NCBI GenBank assembly: GCA_963774305.1
Contig: CAVZEM010000011.1
Coordinates: forward strand, 310,001 to 374,000
Reading direction: 5' to 3'
Source of the DNA: DASUPK01 sp963774305
Lineage (GTDB): Bacteria > Actinomycetota > Thermoleophilia > Solirubrobacterales > 70-9
DNA length: 64,000 bases
Shown one piece after another: positions 33,133-40,958 of the stretch. The notes beneath the pieces were generated by a model. That model was not told the origin of the DNA. It saw only the letters and a program-made list of their open reading frames with translations, and did no database searches. The position numbers were made by a program, and so were the translations under genes. Within the stretch, counting starts at the first letter, position 1, and each line of letters opens with the position of its first letter.

Positions 33133-33861
33133 GTGATCGACCTCCACTGCCACATCCTTCCCGGGATCGACGACGGCGCCCTCGATCTGGCCGATTCCCT
33201 GGCGATGGCGCGCGTGGCGGCGGGCGACGGGATCGAGGTGATCTCGGCGACGCCGCACATCCGCCACGACCACGACGTGCATATCCCCGAGCTCGCCGGC
33301 CGAGTGGCCGAACTGAATGCCGAGCTGGAGCGCAACGGGATCCCCGTCGAGGTCCTGGTCGGCGGGGAGGTGGCCGAGACAGCGCTCGACGGGCTCGACG
33401 ACGAGGAGCTTCGCGCGGTCTCCCTCGGGGGCGGCGGCTGGATCCTCTTGGAGCCGCGTCCGGGGCCGCTGGGCGACTCGCTGGTCGAAGCGGTGACGAG
33501 TCTGCGTGAGAGGGGCTTCGGCGCGCTGATCGCCCATCCCGAGCGCCACATCTCGCACGACCTCCTGGATCGAATTGGGCGGCTGATCGCCGCGGGCGCC
33601 CTGGTTCAATGCACCGCCGCCTACCTCGTCTCGGGCAATGCACGCAAGGGGATGCTCGCCCTGGCCGCCGCGGGCCTGATCCACGTCCTCGCCAGCGATG
33701 CGCACTCCTCACACGGCGGGAGGCCGCTGCGGATCTCGGACGGCCTGGCGGTTCTCGGCCAGGTGGAGCTCCTGCAACCGCATCTCGACTGGATCGCCGT
33801 AGAGGCGCCTGGGGCGATCCTGCGAGGCGAGCACCCGACTCCTCCCTACGCGCCGACCTAG
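33133..33861 (+). CDS. CpsB/YwqE-like PHP phosphatase
   Basis: The 242-residue protein starts at GTG with the PHP metal motif MIDLHCHILPGIDDGA, then SATPHIRHDHD, ALIAHPERH and LASDAHSSHGGR. The family comprises Mn2+-dependent protein-tyrosine phosphatases that regulate BY-kinases and capsule export. No BY-kinase gene is nearby. It could equally be another PHP phosphoesterase. Its stop overlaps the PfkB gene by 4 bases, tail to tail. Confidence 0.8.
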   Translation: MIDLHCHILPGIDDGALDLADSLAMARVAAGDGIEVISATPHIRHDHDVHIPELAGRVAELNAELERNGIPVEVLVGGEVAETALDGLDDEELRAVSLGGGGWILLEPRPGPLGDSLVEAVTSLRERGFGALIAHPERHISHDLLDRIGRLIAAGALVQCTAAYLVSGNARKGMLALAAAGLIHVLASDAHSSHGGRPLRISDGLAVLGQVELLQPHLDWIAVEAPGAILRGEHPTPPYAPT

Positions 33862-34787
33862 GCCCGGCGCAGCTCCACCTCGCGCGCCAGCTCCTCGACC
33901 TCCCGCCGCGATCCGGTGCCGAGCCCGTGATGCAGGAAGTTGACCGCCCCCGCCCCCGCGCCGAGCACCATCGCGTCGGGCAACTCGCGGCCCTGGGCGA
34001 GCGCCGCGGCGATCGCCCCCATCATCGTGTCGCCGCAGCCCTCGCGGGAACCGGCCTCGAGCCTCGGCGGGATCAGCTCCCAGGCCTCGTCGCCGAGCAG
34101 GGCCAGCGCTGGATCGCCGGCTCGCGTCACCAGGACGTTGCGGGCTCCAAGCGAACGGAGCCTCGCCGCCGCCCCGCGCAGGCGTTCGGGCGTGTCGACC
34201 GGGCCGACCACATAGGCCGCGAGCTCCCAGTCGTTGAGCTTCACCAACTCCGGGCCGGCCGCCGCCGTGGGCTCGATCCGCGGACTCGAGAGGTCGGCGA
34301 TCACCCGGACTCCCGCCGCTCGGGCATTGGCGACCAGATCCCCGTAGACGTCGAGAGGCATCGCATCTCCCGGGTACGGATTGCAGATCGCGAGCACGTC
34401 GCTCTCGAGCGCGGCAGCGGTCGTTGCGGCGACCAGCTCGTCGGCCTCGTGCCTGGACGGGTTCTCGACGTACGCCTGCGCGATCACCTCGCGCTCACCC
34501 GTGCGGCGATCGGTCACGTAGCAGCCGCTCGAGGCATTCGAGTGGACCAGCCGTCGCTCGCCGGGCAGCTGCTCGAGCAGCGGCTCGAGGACCGTGCCGG
34601 TCTCGCCGCCGATCAGCGAGCAGAGCACCGGCCGCGCGCCGAGCTCCCCGGCCATCCGGCTCAGCCAGACCCCCTGCCCGGCCGGGTGGCAATGCACGTC
34701 GTCGCGGCCCTCGCCGCGCGCCTCGATTGTCACGCTCAGCATCGGGCTGGGCCCGAAGACGGCGATCCGCCCGCTCGGCTTCTCCAT
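33858..34787 (-). CDS. PfkB family carbohydrate kinase
   Basis: The 309-residue protein has the PfkB (ribokinase) fold: an N-terminal glycine region (HPAGQGVWLSRMAGELGA), 'LIGGETG', and the C-terminal phosphoacceptor/anion-hole segment SREGCGDTMMGAIAAAL, where GxGD appears as GCGD with the catalytic Asp kept. The nearest characterised relatives are 1-phosphofructokinase/tagatose-6-phosphate kinase types; substrate not assignable. It lies 33 bases after the ETF-QO gene in the same direction, perhaps cotranscribed. Confidence 0.82.
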   Translation of the reverse strand: MEKPSGRIAVFGPSPMLSVTIEARGEGRDDVHCHPAGQGVWLSRMAGELGARPVLCSLIGGETGTVLEPLLEQLPGERRLVHSNASSGCYVTDRRTGEREVIAQAYVENPSRHEADELVAATTAAALESDVLAICNPYPGDAMPLDVYGDLVANARAAGVRVIADLSSPRIEPTAAAGPELVKLNDWELAAYVVGPVDTPERLRGAAARLRSLGARNVLVTRAGDPALALLGDEAWELIPPRLEAGSREGCGDTMMGAIAAALAQGRELPDAMVLGAGAGAVNFLHHGLGTGSRREVEELAREVELRRA

Positions 34788-34820
34788 GGCGGCAGCCTAA
34801 AGCGGCCGCCGCGTCGAAAC

Positions 34821-36518
34821 CTATACCTCCTGGTAAAGGGGCCCGTCGCCGCCCTCGGGCAGCGTCAGGCGGCCGCCCTTGGCGGTGATCGCACCGCACT
34901 GCACGCAATTCGACGGCGTCACGTGGACATCCACCGTCTCCGCCCCGCCCTCCAGCTGGTCCTCCGGGATCTCGTAGACCTGCGCCGGGCACATCGAGAC
35001 CCAGGTCTGTGCGATCTCCTTCGGCACGCGCTCCTGGATCCGGATGTGGTTGGGAGCGTCGTCTCGGGTCGCGTTGCCCGAGAGGAAGACCGAGTTGAGC
35101 TTGTCGAACAGGTACTTGTTGTCGGGCTTCGGGTAGTTCTTCGAGGCGCCGTCGATCTCCACCGGGATCTCCGCGTCCGACTCCGCCTTCCAGTGGCCGC
35201 CGGGAAAGCGCCCCTTGGTGATGGTCATCGCGCTGGCCAGGGCGCCTCCGACGAAGAAGCCCTTGGAGAAGACCTGGCGCATGTTGCGCGACTCGTAGAG
35301 GTCCTCCTCGATGATCGACTTCTTCACCTTGCGCTCGTAGTTCTCGAAGTTGACCGACTCCTGCTTGAGCGACTCGACGATCGCCTCGGCCGCGTACATG
35401 CCCGCGTGCATCGCGTAGTGGATGCCCTTCAGCGTCGGGACGTTCACCATGCCGGCGGCATCGCCGCAGATCATCATGCCGGGGCTCGAGAGCCGCTTCG
35501 GCATCGACCAGTAGCCGCCGGAGGGAATCGTCTTGGCGCCCCAGCCGACGCGCTTTCCGCCCTCGAGGATCTTCTTGACGAATGGATGCGTCTTCAGCTC
35601 CTGCAGGGCGTCGTGGCAGGAGAAGGTCGCGTCGGTGGTGTCCAGCCCGACGACCAGGCCGATCGCGACCTTGTCCTCGCCCATCGGGTAGATGAAGCTG
35701 CCGCCGAACTCGTTCCACTTGGCGCGCTTGCGCAGCGGCCAGCCCATGGTGTGGATGACGCGGTCCAGGGGCTTCTCGACCTCCCAGACCTCCTTGACGC
35801 CGATCTCCCAGCGCTGCGCGTTCGGACCGCGCAGGTCGAAGTAGTCCAGCGCCGCGCCGGTCAGGTGACCGAGCGTGCCCTCCGCGAGCACCGTGGCCTT
35901 CGCGACCACATCCGAGCCCGGCTCGAAGTTGGAGAGCTCCTCGCCGTCCTTGCCGCGGCCCTTGTCGCCCGAGCGGACCCCACGGACGATGCGATCCTCG
36001 ACCAGCAGCTTGTCCGCGGAGGTTTCACTGAGGATGTAGACGCCGGCCTCCTCGGCCTTCTCGGCGAGGAAGCGGCCGAGCTTCGCGACCGAGGTCACGT
36101 AGTTGCCGTGGTTCCGGAAGTTCGGCGGCATCGGCTTCAGAGGCATCGCCATCTTCTTGGTCAGCAGGTAGACCGCGTCCTTGGTGACCTCCTGGTAGAC
36201 GGGCCAGTCCGAAGGATCGAGATCCGGGAAGAGCTCCCGCATCGCCGACGGCTTCATGTTGGCCCCGGAGAGCAGGTGCGCCCCCGGCGTCTTGCCCTTC
36301 TCGATCACCGCCACCGGAACCTCGCCCAGCTTCTCGGTCAGCTCGGGCTCGTTCTCGAGCAGCTGCATGAGCTTGTTGGCGCAGGCGAGCCCGGCGGGCC
36401 CGCCGCCCACGATCGCCACACCGACCTCGATCCGCTCCTCCTCGGGATCGGTGATACCGGTGATGAACTCCTCCGCCGGCTTTACGGGCGGCGGGAACTC
36501 AGCGGGCTCGACGGGCAC
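34821..36518 (-). CDS. etfD: Electron transfer flavoprotein:quinone oxidoreductase
   Basis: The 565-residue enzyme (FixC/ETF-QO) takes electrons from reduced ETF into the quinone pool. Motifs: FAD-binding VAIVGGGPAGLACANKLMQL, the central GDAAGMVNVPTLKGIHYAMHAG, and the C-terminal 4Fe-4S domain with MCPAQVYEI and CVQCGAITAKGG cysteines. A membrane-associated helix region is expected. Located downstream of etfB-etfA after a 166-base gap with a hairpin, it completes the acyl-CoA dehydrogenase electron route. Confidence 0.9.
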   Translation of the reverse strand: MPVEPAEFPPPVKPAEEFITGITDPEEERIEVGVAIVGGGPAGLACANKLMQLLENEPELTEKLGEVPVAVIEKGKTPGAHLLSGANMKPSAMRELFPDLDPSDWPVYQEVTKDAVYLLTKKMAMPLKPMPPNFRNHGNYVTSVAKLGRFLAEKAEEAGVYILSETSADKLLVEDRIVRGVRSGDKGRGKDGEELSNFEPGSDVVAKATVLAEGTLGHLTGAALDYFDLRGPNAQRWEIGVKEVWEVEKPLDRVIHTMGWPLRKRAKWNEFGGSFIYPMGEDKVAIGLVVGLDTTDATFSCHDALQELKTHPFVKKILEGGKRVGWGAKTIPSGGYWSMPKRLSSPGMMICGDAAGMVNVPTLKGIHYAMHAGMYAAEAIVESLKQESVNFENYERKVKKSIIEEDLYESRNMRQVFSKGFFVGGALASAMTITKGRFPGGHWKAESDAEIPVEIDGASKNYPKPDNKYLFDKLNSVFLSGNATRDDAPNHIRIQERVPKEIAQTWVSMCPAQVYEIPEDQLEGGAETVDVHVTPSNCVQCGAITAKGGRLTLPEGGDGPLYQEV

Positions 36519-36592
36519 TAGATGCCAGGCCTTTCCGTCACGTGCGCGTGGGGGCGCGTGCGGGCAAGCAGATCAGTGGACGCAGGGCGCAG

Positions 36593-36611
36593 CCCTTGCT
36601 GGTGGCAAGGG
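36593..36611. repeat. Hairpin in the gap between the ETF alpha and ETF-QO genes
   Basis: CCCTTGC (36593-36599), loop TGGTG, GCAAGGG (36605-36611): a perfect 7-bp stem. Flanking CGTGCGGGC and GCCCGCACACG can extend the structure. No U-tract, so it is more likely an mRNA processing or stability element than a terminator. Confidence 0.4.
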
Positions 36612-36684
36612 CAAGCCCGAGGACGCTGAGATGCGCCGCCCGCACACGTCATCCACGCGTGCGTGATGGGGAGGCCGGGCATCT

Positions 36685-37659
36685 CTAGCCGCCCTTCTTG
36701 GCCTTGATCGCCTCGGTCAGCTTGGGGACGATCTTGTGCAGGTCGCCCACCACGCCGAGGTCAGAGAACTCGAAGATCGGAGCGTTCTGGTCCTTGTTGA
36801 TGGCCAGGATGTTCTCCGAGTTCTGCATACCGACCTTGTGCTGGATCGCCCCGGAGATGCCGAGCGCCAGGTACAGGTTCGGGGCGACCGTCTTACCGGT
36901 CTGCCCGATCTGAGCGGCATACGGGTACCAGCCGGCATCGACGACCGCACGCGTTGCGGCCACCGCTCCACCCATTGAGTCGGCCAGCTGCTCGGCGAGC
37001 TCGAAGTTCTCGGCCTTGCCCAGGCCTCGGCCTCCGCCGACCAGGATGTTCGCGTCCTCGATGTTGACGTCGGCGCCGCGCTGCTCGCCGCGGGTCACCA
37101 TCTTGGCCTTCGTCGACCACTCGGACAGCTCAACCGCGACGTCCTCCACCTCGGCCGTGCCGCCGGACTCGTTCTCGTCGAACGCGTTGAGTCGCCCGAT
37201 GATGATCCCGGGCTCATCGACGTAGCCGACGTTCGCGATCTGGGAGTCCTGCAGAATCGGCCGCTCGGCTACGAGCTTGCCGTCCTGGACGTTGACCTTG
37301 GTGACCTCCATGGTCACTCCGGCGTTCAGACGGGCCGTCAGGCCGGCGCCGATCTCGAAGCCCAGCAGGCCTCCGCCGAAGAGCGCATAGGAGAAATCGT
37401 TGTCGGTCATGACCTTCGCCATGACGTCGACGATCGGCTGCGCCAGGCCCTCGGGGGCCTCCTTGTCGCGATAGACCTTGCTGACGCCGTAGGCGCCCAG
37501 GCCGGCGGCTGCATCGTCGGCGACGTCGCCGACCACCACCGCGGCCGCCTCGGTGCCCAACTCGCCGGCGAGCTTCGCCGCTTCGGAGAGGGCGCCGAGG
37601 GAGTTCTTGTTGAAGTTGCCCTCGTCGTCGTGGAGGGCGTAGACCAGGATGCCTCCCAT
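36685..37659 (-). CDS. etfA: Electron transfer flavoprotein alpha subunit
   Basis: The 324-residue protein (FixB) starts MGGILVYALHDDEGNFNK and carries the C-terminal FAD domain: VGGGRGLGKAENFELAEQLAD, AGWYPYAAQIGQTGKTVAPNLYLALGISGAIQHKVGM, and AINKDQNAPIFEFSDLGVVGD. It forms a heterodimer with EtfB and collects electrons from acyl-CoA dehydrogenases. Its start directly abuts the etfB stop, so the two are translated together. Confidence 0.95.
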   Translation of the reverse strand: MGGILVYALHDDEGNFNKNSLGALSEAAKLAGELGTEAAAVVVGDVADDAAAGLGAYGVSKVYRDKEAPEGLAQPIVDVMAKVMTDNDFSYALFGGGLLGFEIGAGLTARLNAGVTMEVTKVNVQDGKLVAERPILQDSQIANVGYVDEPGIIIGRLNAFDENESGGTAEVEDVAVELSEWSTKAKMVTRGEQRGADVNIEDANILVGGGRGLGKAENFELAEQLADSMGGAVAATRAVVDAGWYPYAAQIGQTGKTVAPNLYLALGISGAIQHKVGMQNSENILAINKDQNAPIFEFSDLGVVGDLHKIVPKLTEAIKAKKGG

Positions 37660-38448
37660 TTAGATCAGCTTCCTTTCCTCGAGCCAGGCGACGATCTTCT
37701 CGACCGTCTCGTTCGTGTCCTCGTCCTCGATGATCTCGCCGGACTCCTTCTGCGGAGGCGGCTTGAGCTCGAGCACGGCGGTGCGGGATCCGCCCTCGCC
37801 GACCCGGTCGCCCTCGATGCCGACGTCGCCGATCGCCTTGGTGTCGAGCGGCTTCTTCTTCGCGCCCATGATCGCCTTCAGGCTCGGGTAGCGAGGCTCG
37901 TTGATCGCGTCGCCGACGCTGATCACGGCCGGGAGCTCGACCTCGACGGTGTCGTAGCCGTACTCGGCCTGGCGCTCGCAGGTGAGCTTGCCGTCGGCGA
38001 TGTCCATCTTGATCACCTGGGTCAGGGACGGCATCTTCAGATGGTCGGCCACCACGGCGCCGATCGTGTAGCACTCGCCGTCATCGGACTGCTGGCCGAG
38101 CAGGACGAGGTCGGGGCTCTCGGCCTCCAGGACCTTCGCCAGGGCGTAGCCGGTGGCGGCGACGTCCGAGCCGGTCAGGGCCTCGTCGGTGAGGTGGACC
38201 GAACGGTCCGCGCCGAGCGCGACGGCCTTGTGGAGGGCGCGAACGGCGCTCTCCGGGCCCATCGTCACGGCGACGATCTCCTCGACGTCGGTGCCACCCT
38301 CCTTGACCTGCATCGCGGCCTCGAGGGCGTGGGTGTCGAACGGGTTGAGGTTCTTCTCGCCTGAACGGTCCAGGCGCTTGGTCTCCGGGTCGATCCGCTT
38401 GTCTACGGCGGCGTCCGGGACCTCTTTGACGAGCACGCAAATCTTCAA
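37660..38448 (-). CDS. etfB: Electron transfer flavoprotein beta subunit
   Basis: The 262-residue protein (FixA) has MKICVLVKEVPDAAVDKR, the signature VTMGPESAVRALHKAVALGADR, VLLGQQSDDGECYTIG and YPSLKAIMGAKKKPLDT. It binds AMP and contacts the dehydrogenases. It is the first gene of etfB-etfA-etfD. The leader holds two tandem hairpins and, further up, a TetR-type palindrome (38568-38583), indicating control by acyl-CoA or another ligand. Confidence 0.95.
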   Translation of the reverse strand: MKICVLVKEVPDAAVDKRIDPETKRLDRSGEKNLNPFDTHALEAAMQVKEGGTDVEEIVAVTMGPESAVRALHKAVALGADRSVHLTDEALTGSDVAATGYALAKVLEAESPDLVLLGQQSDDGECYTIGAVVADHLKMPSLTQVIKMDIADGKLTCERQAEYGYDTVEVELPAVISVGDAINEPRYPSLKAIMGAKKKPLDTKAIGDVGIEGDRVGEGGSRTAVLELKPPPQKESGEIIEDEDTNETVEKIVAWLEERKLI

Positions 38449-38469
38449 GTTCCGGTCCTCTCTACTAAT

Positions 38470-38522
38470 CGGGTGGCTCCTCGCGGAGCCATCCTCCGAC
38501 GGGTGGCTCCTACGGAGCCCCC
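38470..38522. repeat. Two tandem near-identical hairpins in the etfB leader
   Basis: CGGGTGGCTCCT occurs twice, 30 bases apart. Each copy is followed by the complement GGAGCC: GGCTCC/GGAGCC at 38475-38490 (loop TCGC) and 38505-38519 (loop TAC, with CCC extending the stem). They lie 22-74 bases upstream of the etfB start. Confidence 0.5.
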
Positions 38523-38567
38523 TCGCCTATACGGGCGGCGCGGGATATTAGCGACTGGCTCCACTGG

Positions 38568-38583
38568 TTGACTGACCAGTCAA
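38568..38583. promoter_or_regulatory. TetR-type operator TTGACT-GACC-AGTCAA
   Basis: Perfect 6-base arms with a 4-base spacer, 120 bases before the etfB start. The shape matches TetR sites of fatty-acid/xenobiotic regulators (TTGACTGACC-type). The regulator is not encoded beside it; the TetR at 15109-15735 is the only one in the window. Confidence 0.55.
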
Positions 38584-38630
38584 TCGGCCCGCCACAATCC
38601 TAGACGGGGGATCCCCCGTGTGCGCCGCCT

Positions 38631-39305
38631 CTAGTCGTTGAACGTTGCGACCAGGGGCCGCGTGCCCGGTGCCCCGGTCAGGCGGAGGACCGAGACGTGA
38701 TTCGGATCGACCGGGATCGAGCCACCCGCCCCACCCGCGGGATCGAGGTGGAACCAGTGCAACGGCACCTGGCTGCCGGTGTCGGTGACGAGCTCGGCGG
38801 CGGTCAGTCCGGAACGGTGCCCCGGGTCGACGTCGATGTGCACCCAGGACGGCGTGCCCTCGTAGCTGAAGACCGTCCCGACGTGCGAGTCCCCGGCGCC
38901 GCGGAGCGCGTAGGACTCGAACTCCTTGCCGTTCGCCTGGTCGAGCGTGTGGCGGTAGTGAGACGCCAGGCGCAGGTCGGGCGCGACGACGGCGAGGACG
39001 ATCGCGGCAGCGGCCGCCGCCGCCGCCGCGGGCGCGAGGACGAGCCGCAGCCGGCGCCGGCGCCTGGGCTTCGGCGCCGGGAGCAGCTCGTTCAGAACCC
39101 GCGACTCGAAGCCCACCGGGGCCTCTCGGTGCGGGGCGAGCAGCAGAAGCTCATCGGCGAGGTCGGAGAACTTCTCCACCTCGGCGCGGCAATCCGGGCA
39201 ATCGGCAAGGTGCTGGAGAGCGCGGCCGCGCTCCTCGCCCTCGACGATGCCGAGCGCCAGGTCGGCCGCCATCTCGCGGGTCTCCTGGCAGCGGGCGTCC
39301 ATCAT
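38631..39305 (-). CDS. Zinc-containing anti-sigma factor
   Basis: The 224-residue protein has the N-terminal zf-HC2/ZAS motif His32-x3-Cys36-x2-Cys39 (LQHLADCPDCRAEV), a membrane helix (about 86-106, Ala-rich) and an external C-terminal beta domain ending ATFND. Such proteins hold an ECF sigma factor until a signal releases it. The ATG overlaps the ECF gene stop by 4 bases (ATGA), so the pair is made in balanced amounts. The C-terminal domain resembles RskA-type sensors only loosely. Confidence 0.85.
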   Translation of the reverse strand: MMDARCQETREMAADLALGIVEGEERGRALQHLADCPDCRAEVEKFSDLADELLLLAPHREAPVGFESRVLNELLPAPKPRRRRRLRLVLAPAAAAAAAAAIVLAVVAPDLRLASHYRHTLDQANGKEFESYALRGAGDSHVGTVFSYEGTPSWVHIDVDPGHRSGLTAAELVTDTGSQVPLHWFHLDPAGGAGGSIPVDPNHVSVLRLTGAPGTRPLVATFND

Positions 39306-39874
39306 TCGAACACCTCCATCTCGGACCGCAGCTTGAGCATCGCGGTCCGGATCCGCGTCTTGACCGTGCCGAGCGGGACGTCATCGAGATCGCTGATCTC
39401 GCGTGCGGTCCGCCCCATATAGGCGGCGAGGACCAGGGCGCGGCGCTGGTCGTCTGGAAGGTCGGTGATCGCGGATCGCAGCTGGTCTCGCTCGTCGGGC
39501 TGGAGGCCGGCCTCCTCCGCACCGGGGACCTGGTTCTCGATGGAGATCTCCGCTGCGATCACCTCGGGGTCGACCGGGTCGAGGCGCTTCATCCTGGTCA
39601 CGTCGATCGCCAGATTGCGGGCGATGGAGAGCAACCAGGTGGAGACGCGGCCCTTCCGGGCGTCGTAGTTGCCGGCGTGCCGGTAGACGCGGGCGAAGGT
39701 CTCCTGCGCGACCTCCTCAGCGAGCGCGGGCTGGCGCACGATGGTCAGGGCCAGGCCGAAGACGCGTCCCTGAAAGCGGCGAACGAACGCAGCCGCCGTG
39801 CGGGGGTCGCCCGTCGCAAAGCCCGCGAGCAGTGCCTCGTCGGAAGGGTCCACGTCTTTTCCTACGTTCGGCAT
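39302..39874 (-). CDS. ECF-type RNA polymerase sigma factor
   Basis: This 190-residue protein has sigma region 2 (FVRRFQGRVFGLALTIVRQPALAEEVAQETFARVYRHAGNYD, STWLLSIARNLAIDVTR) and region 4 (LPDDQRRALVLAAYMGRTAREISDLDDVPLGTVKTRIRTAMLKL). It resembles the SigK/RpoE-like group that works with zinc anti-sigmas. The ATG at 39874 is chosen over longer non-family extensions. It is divergent from the small lipoprotein at 39978, a plausible target. Confidence 0.9.
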   Translation of the reverse strand: MPNVGKDVDPSDEALLAGFATGDPRTAAAFVRRFQGRVFGLALTIVRQPALAEEVAQETFARVYRHAGNYDARKGRVSTWLLSIARNLAIDVTRMKRLDPVDPEVIAAEISIENQVPGAEEAGLQPDERDQLRSAITDLPDDQRRALVLAAYMGRTAREISDLDDVPLGTVKTRIRTAMLKLRSEMEVFE

Positions 39875-39977
39875 GCGCGGAGGGATTGCGATGAGGAGCC
39901 CCAATCCCGGGCGGCTCCGCGGGCGTAGTACGTGCGAGGGGGGATCGACACGACCCAAACAAGTTAAAGGAGCCCCC

Positions 39978-40202
39978 GTGAAGCGCATCAATCGCTTGAT
40001 CCTCGCCGGCGCCTGCAGCCTGGTGCTCGGCATCGGGCTGGCAGCTTGCGGCGGCAGCAGCAACGACAGCTCGACCAGCTCGAATACGCCGGCCGCGACC
40101 AACTCGGCGGCGAGCGGCGGGTCCACGGCAACCACAGGCGGGACCGCAGCGGCGGGAAGCACCAACTCCGGCGGCGGCAGCGGCGGCGGCTACGGCTACT
40201 AG
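39978..40202 (+). CDS. Small low-complexity lipoprotein
   Basis: The 74-residue protein begins at GTG after AAAGGAG. It has a lipoprotein signal ending in the lipobox LAAC at about residues 21-24, followed only by Ser/Thr/Ala/Asn/Gly (NSAASGGSTATTGGT) and the end GGGSGGGYGY. No domain is recognised. The Ser/Thr/Gly-rich outside part could be a flexible or glycosylated surface filament. The divergent position to the ECF sigma gene suggests it may be part of that stimulon. Confidence 0.65.
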   Translation: MKRINRLILAGACSLVLGIGLAACGGSSNDSSTSSNTPAATNSAASGGSTATTGGTAAAGSTNSGGGSGGGYGY

Positions 40203-40628
40203 TCAGCTTGAGGCGGGCTCGCGCCCAGCCACGGCGCGCTGCACAAAGTCAACGATCTCATCGGTCGGCGCACCCGGAGTGAAGACCTCGGCGACCCCGA
40301 GCTTCTTCAGCTCCGGGATGTCGTCGGCCGGAATCGTCCCCCCCACGGTGACCACGACGTCATCGGCGCCCTGATCCGAGAGCAGCTCGACCACCCGCGG
40401 CACCAGCGTCATGTGGGCGCCCGAGAGGATCGAGAGGCCGACGGCGTCGGCGTCCTCCTGAATGGCGGTTTCGGCGATCTGCTCGGGCGTTTGGTGCAGG
40501 CCCGTGTAGATCACCTCCATGCCGGCATCGCGCAGCGCGCGGGCGATGATCTTCGCCCCGCGGTCGTGGCCGTCCAATCCGGGCTTGGCGACGACAATCC
40601 TGATTTTTCTAGCGGTGTCGGTCGGCAC
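40203..40628 (-). CDS. icmB: B12-binding small subunit of an acyl-CoA mutase (IcmB-like)
   Basis: The 141-residue protein has the base-off cobalamin motif D19-G-H21-D-R-G24 (KPGLDGHDRGAKIIARAL), SILSGAHMTLVPRVVELL and VGGTIPADDIPELKKLGV. It is a separate small subunit as in isobutyryl-CoA mutase, pairing with the large subunit at 44027-45685. The GTG at 40628 gives the family length; an upstream extension is non-family. An 8-base-arm inverted repeat (40662-40692) lies in its promoter region. Confidence 0.85.
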   Translation of the reverse strand: MPTDTARKIRIVVAKPGLDGHDRGAKIIARALRDAGMEVIYTGLHQTPEQIAETAIQEDADAVGLSILSGAHMTLVPRVVELLSDQGADDVVVTVGGTIPADDIPELKKLGVAEVFTPGAPTDEIVDFVQRAVAGREPASS

Positions 40629-40661
40629 TATGCAGTCAGTGATTCCGGTCGGTTGCGAGTT

Positions 40662-40692
40662 AACCGTAGTTGAACAAGAAGTTTCTACGGTT
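40662..40692. promoter_or_regulatory. Long inverted repeat AACCGTAG-N15-CTACGGTT upstream of icmB
   Basis: The arms are perfect (40662-40669 and 40685-40692); AAC and GTT inside extend the symmetry around AAGAA. It lies in an AT-rich patch 34 bases before the icmB start and 69 bases before the divergent small gene. It is a candidate operator or transcript hairpin. Confidence 0.5.
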
Positions 40693-40760
40693 TCCAACGC
40701 GGTATTCCGATACGAGAATGAGAATTGACTAGGGGGATCGGATCAACAGGAGGCATGGCG

Positions 40761-40958
40761 GTGTACGACGTTCTGTTTTTGGACCGCACGCACGGCGACC
40801 AGGTTCTTGCCACGGGCCTCGACCATGACGACGCCTGTCACGTCGCCAGGACCGAGTCCGAGAGGCGAGGGGTGGGCCGGATGTTCCTGGCGGGCTCCGA
40901 GGTCGGCGACCGCCGCGAGATGGTGGTCATCGTCGAGTCCGCCGCTCGGGCGGCTTAG
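40761..40958 (+). CDS. Small hypothetical protein
   Basis: A 65-residue soluble protein, VYDVLFLDRTHGDQVLATGLDH at the start and REMVVIVESA at the end. It could form a small alpha/beta domain; no family is recognised. AGGAGG at 40748-40753 is ideally spaced for the GTG at 40761; the ATG at 40755 is too close. Divergent from icmB. The stop abuts the stop of the phosphoesterase gene on the other strand. Confidence 0.5.
   Translation: MYDVLFLDRTHGDQVLATGLDHDDACHVARTESERRGVGRMFLAGSEVGDRREMVVIVESAARAA

Noticed and set aside
33609..36521. A 970-codon open frame on the plus strand
   Set aside because: It lies antisense to the PfkB and ETF-QO genes; its Arg/Asp/Gly/His composition is a typical high-GC shadow and it has no domain.
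38470..38522. CRISPR repeats
   Set aside because: Only two copies, with internal hairpins and no spacer series or cas gene.
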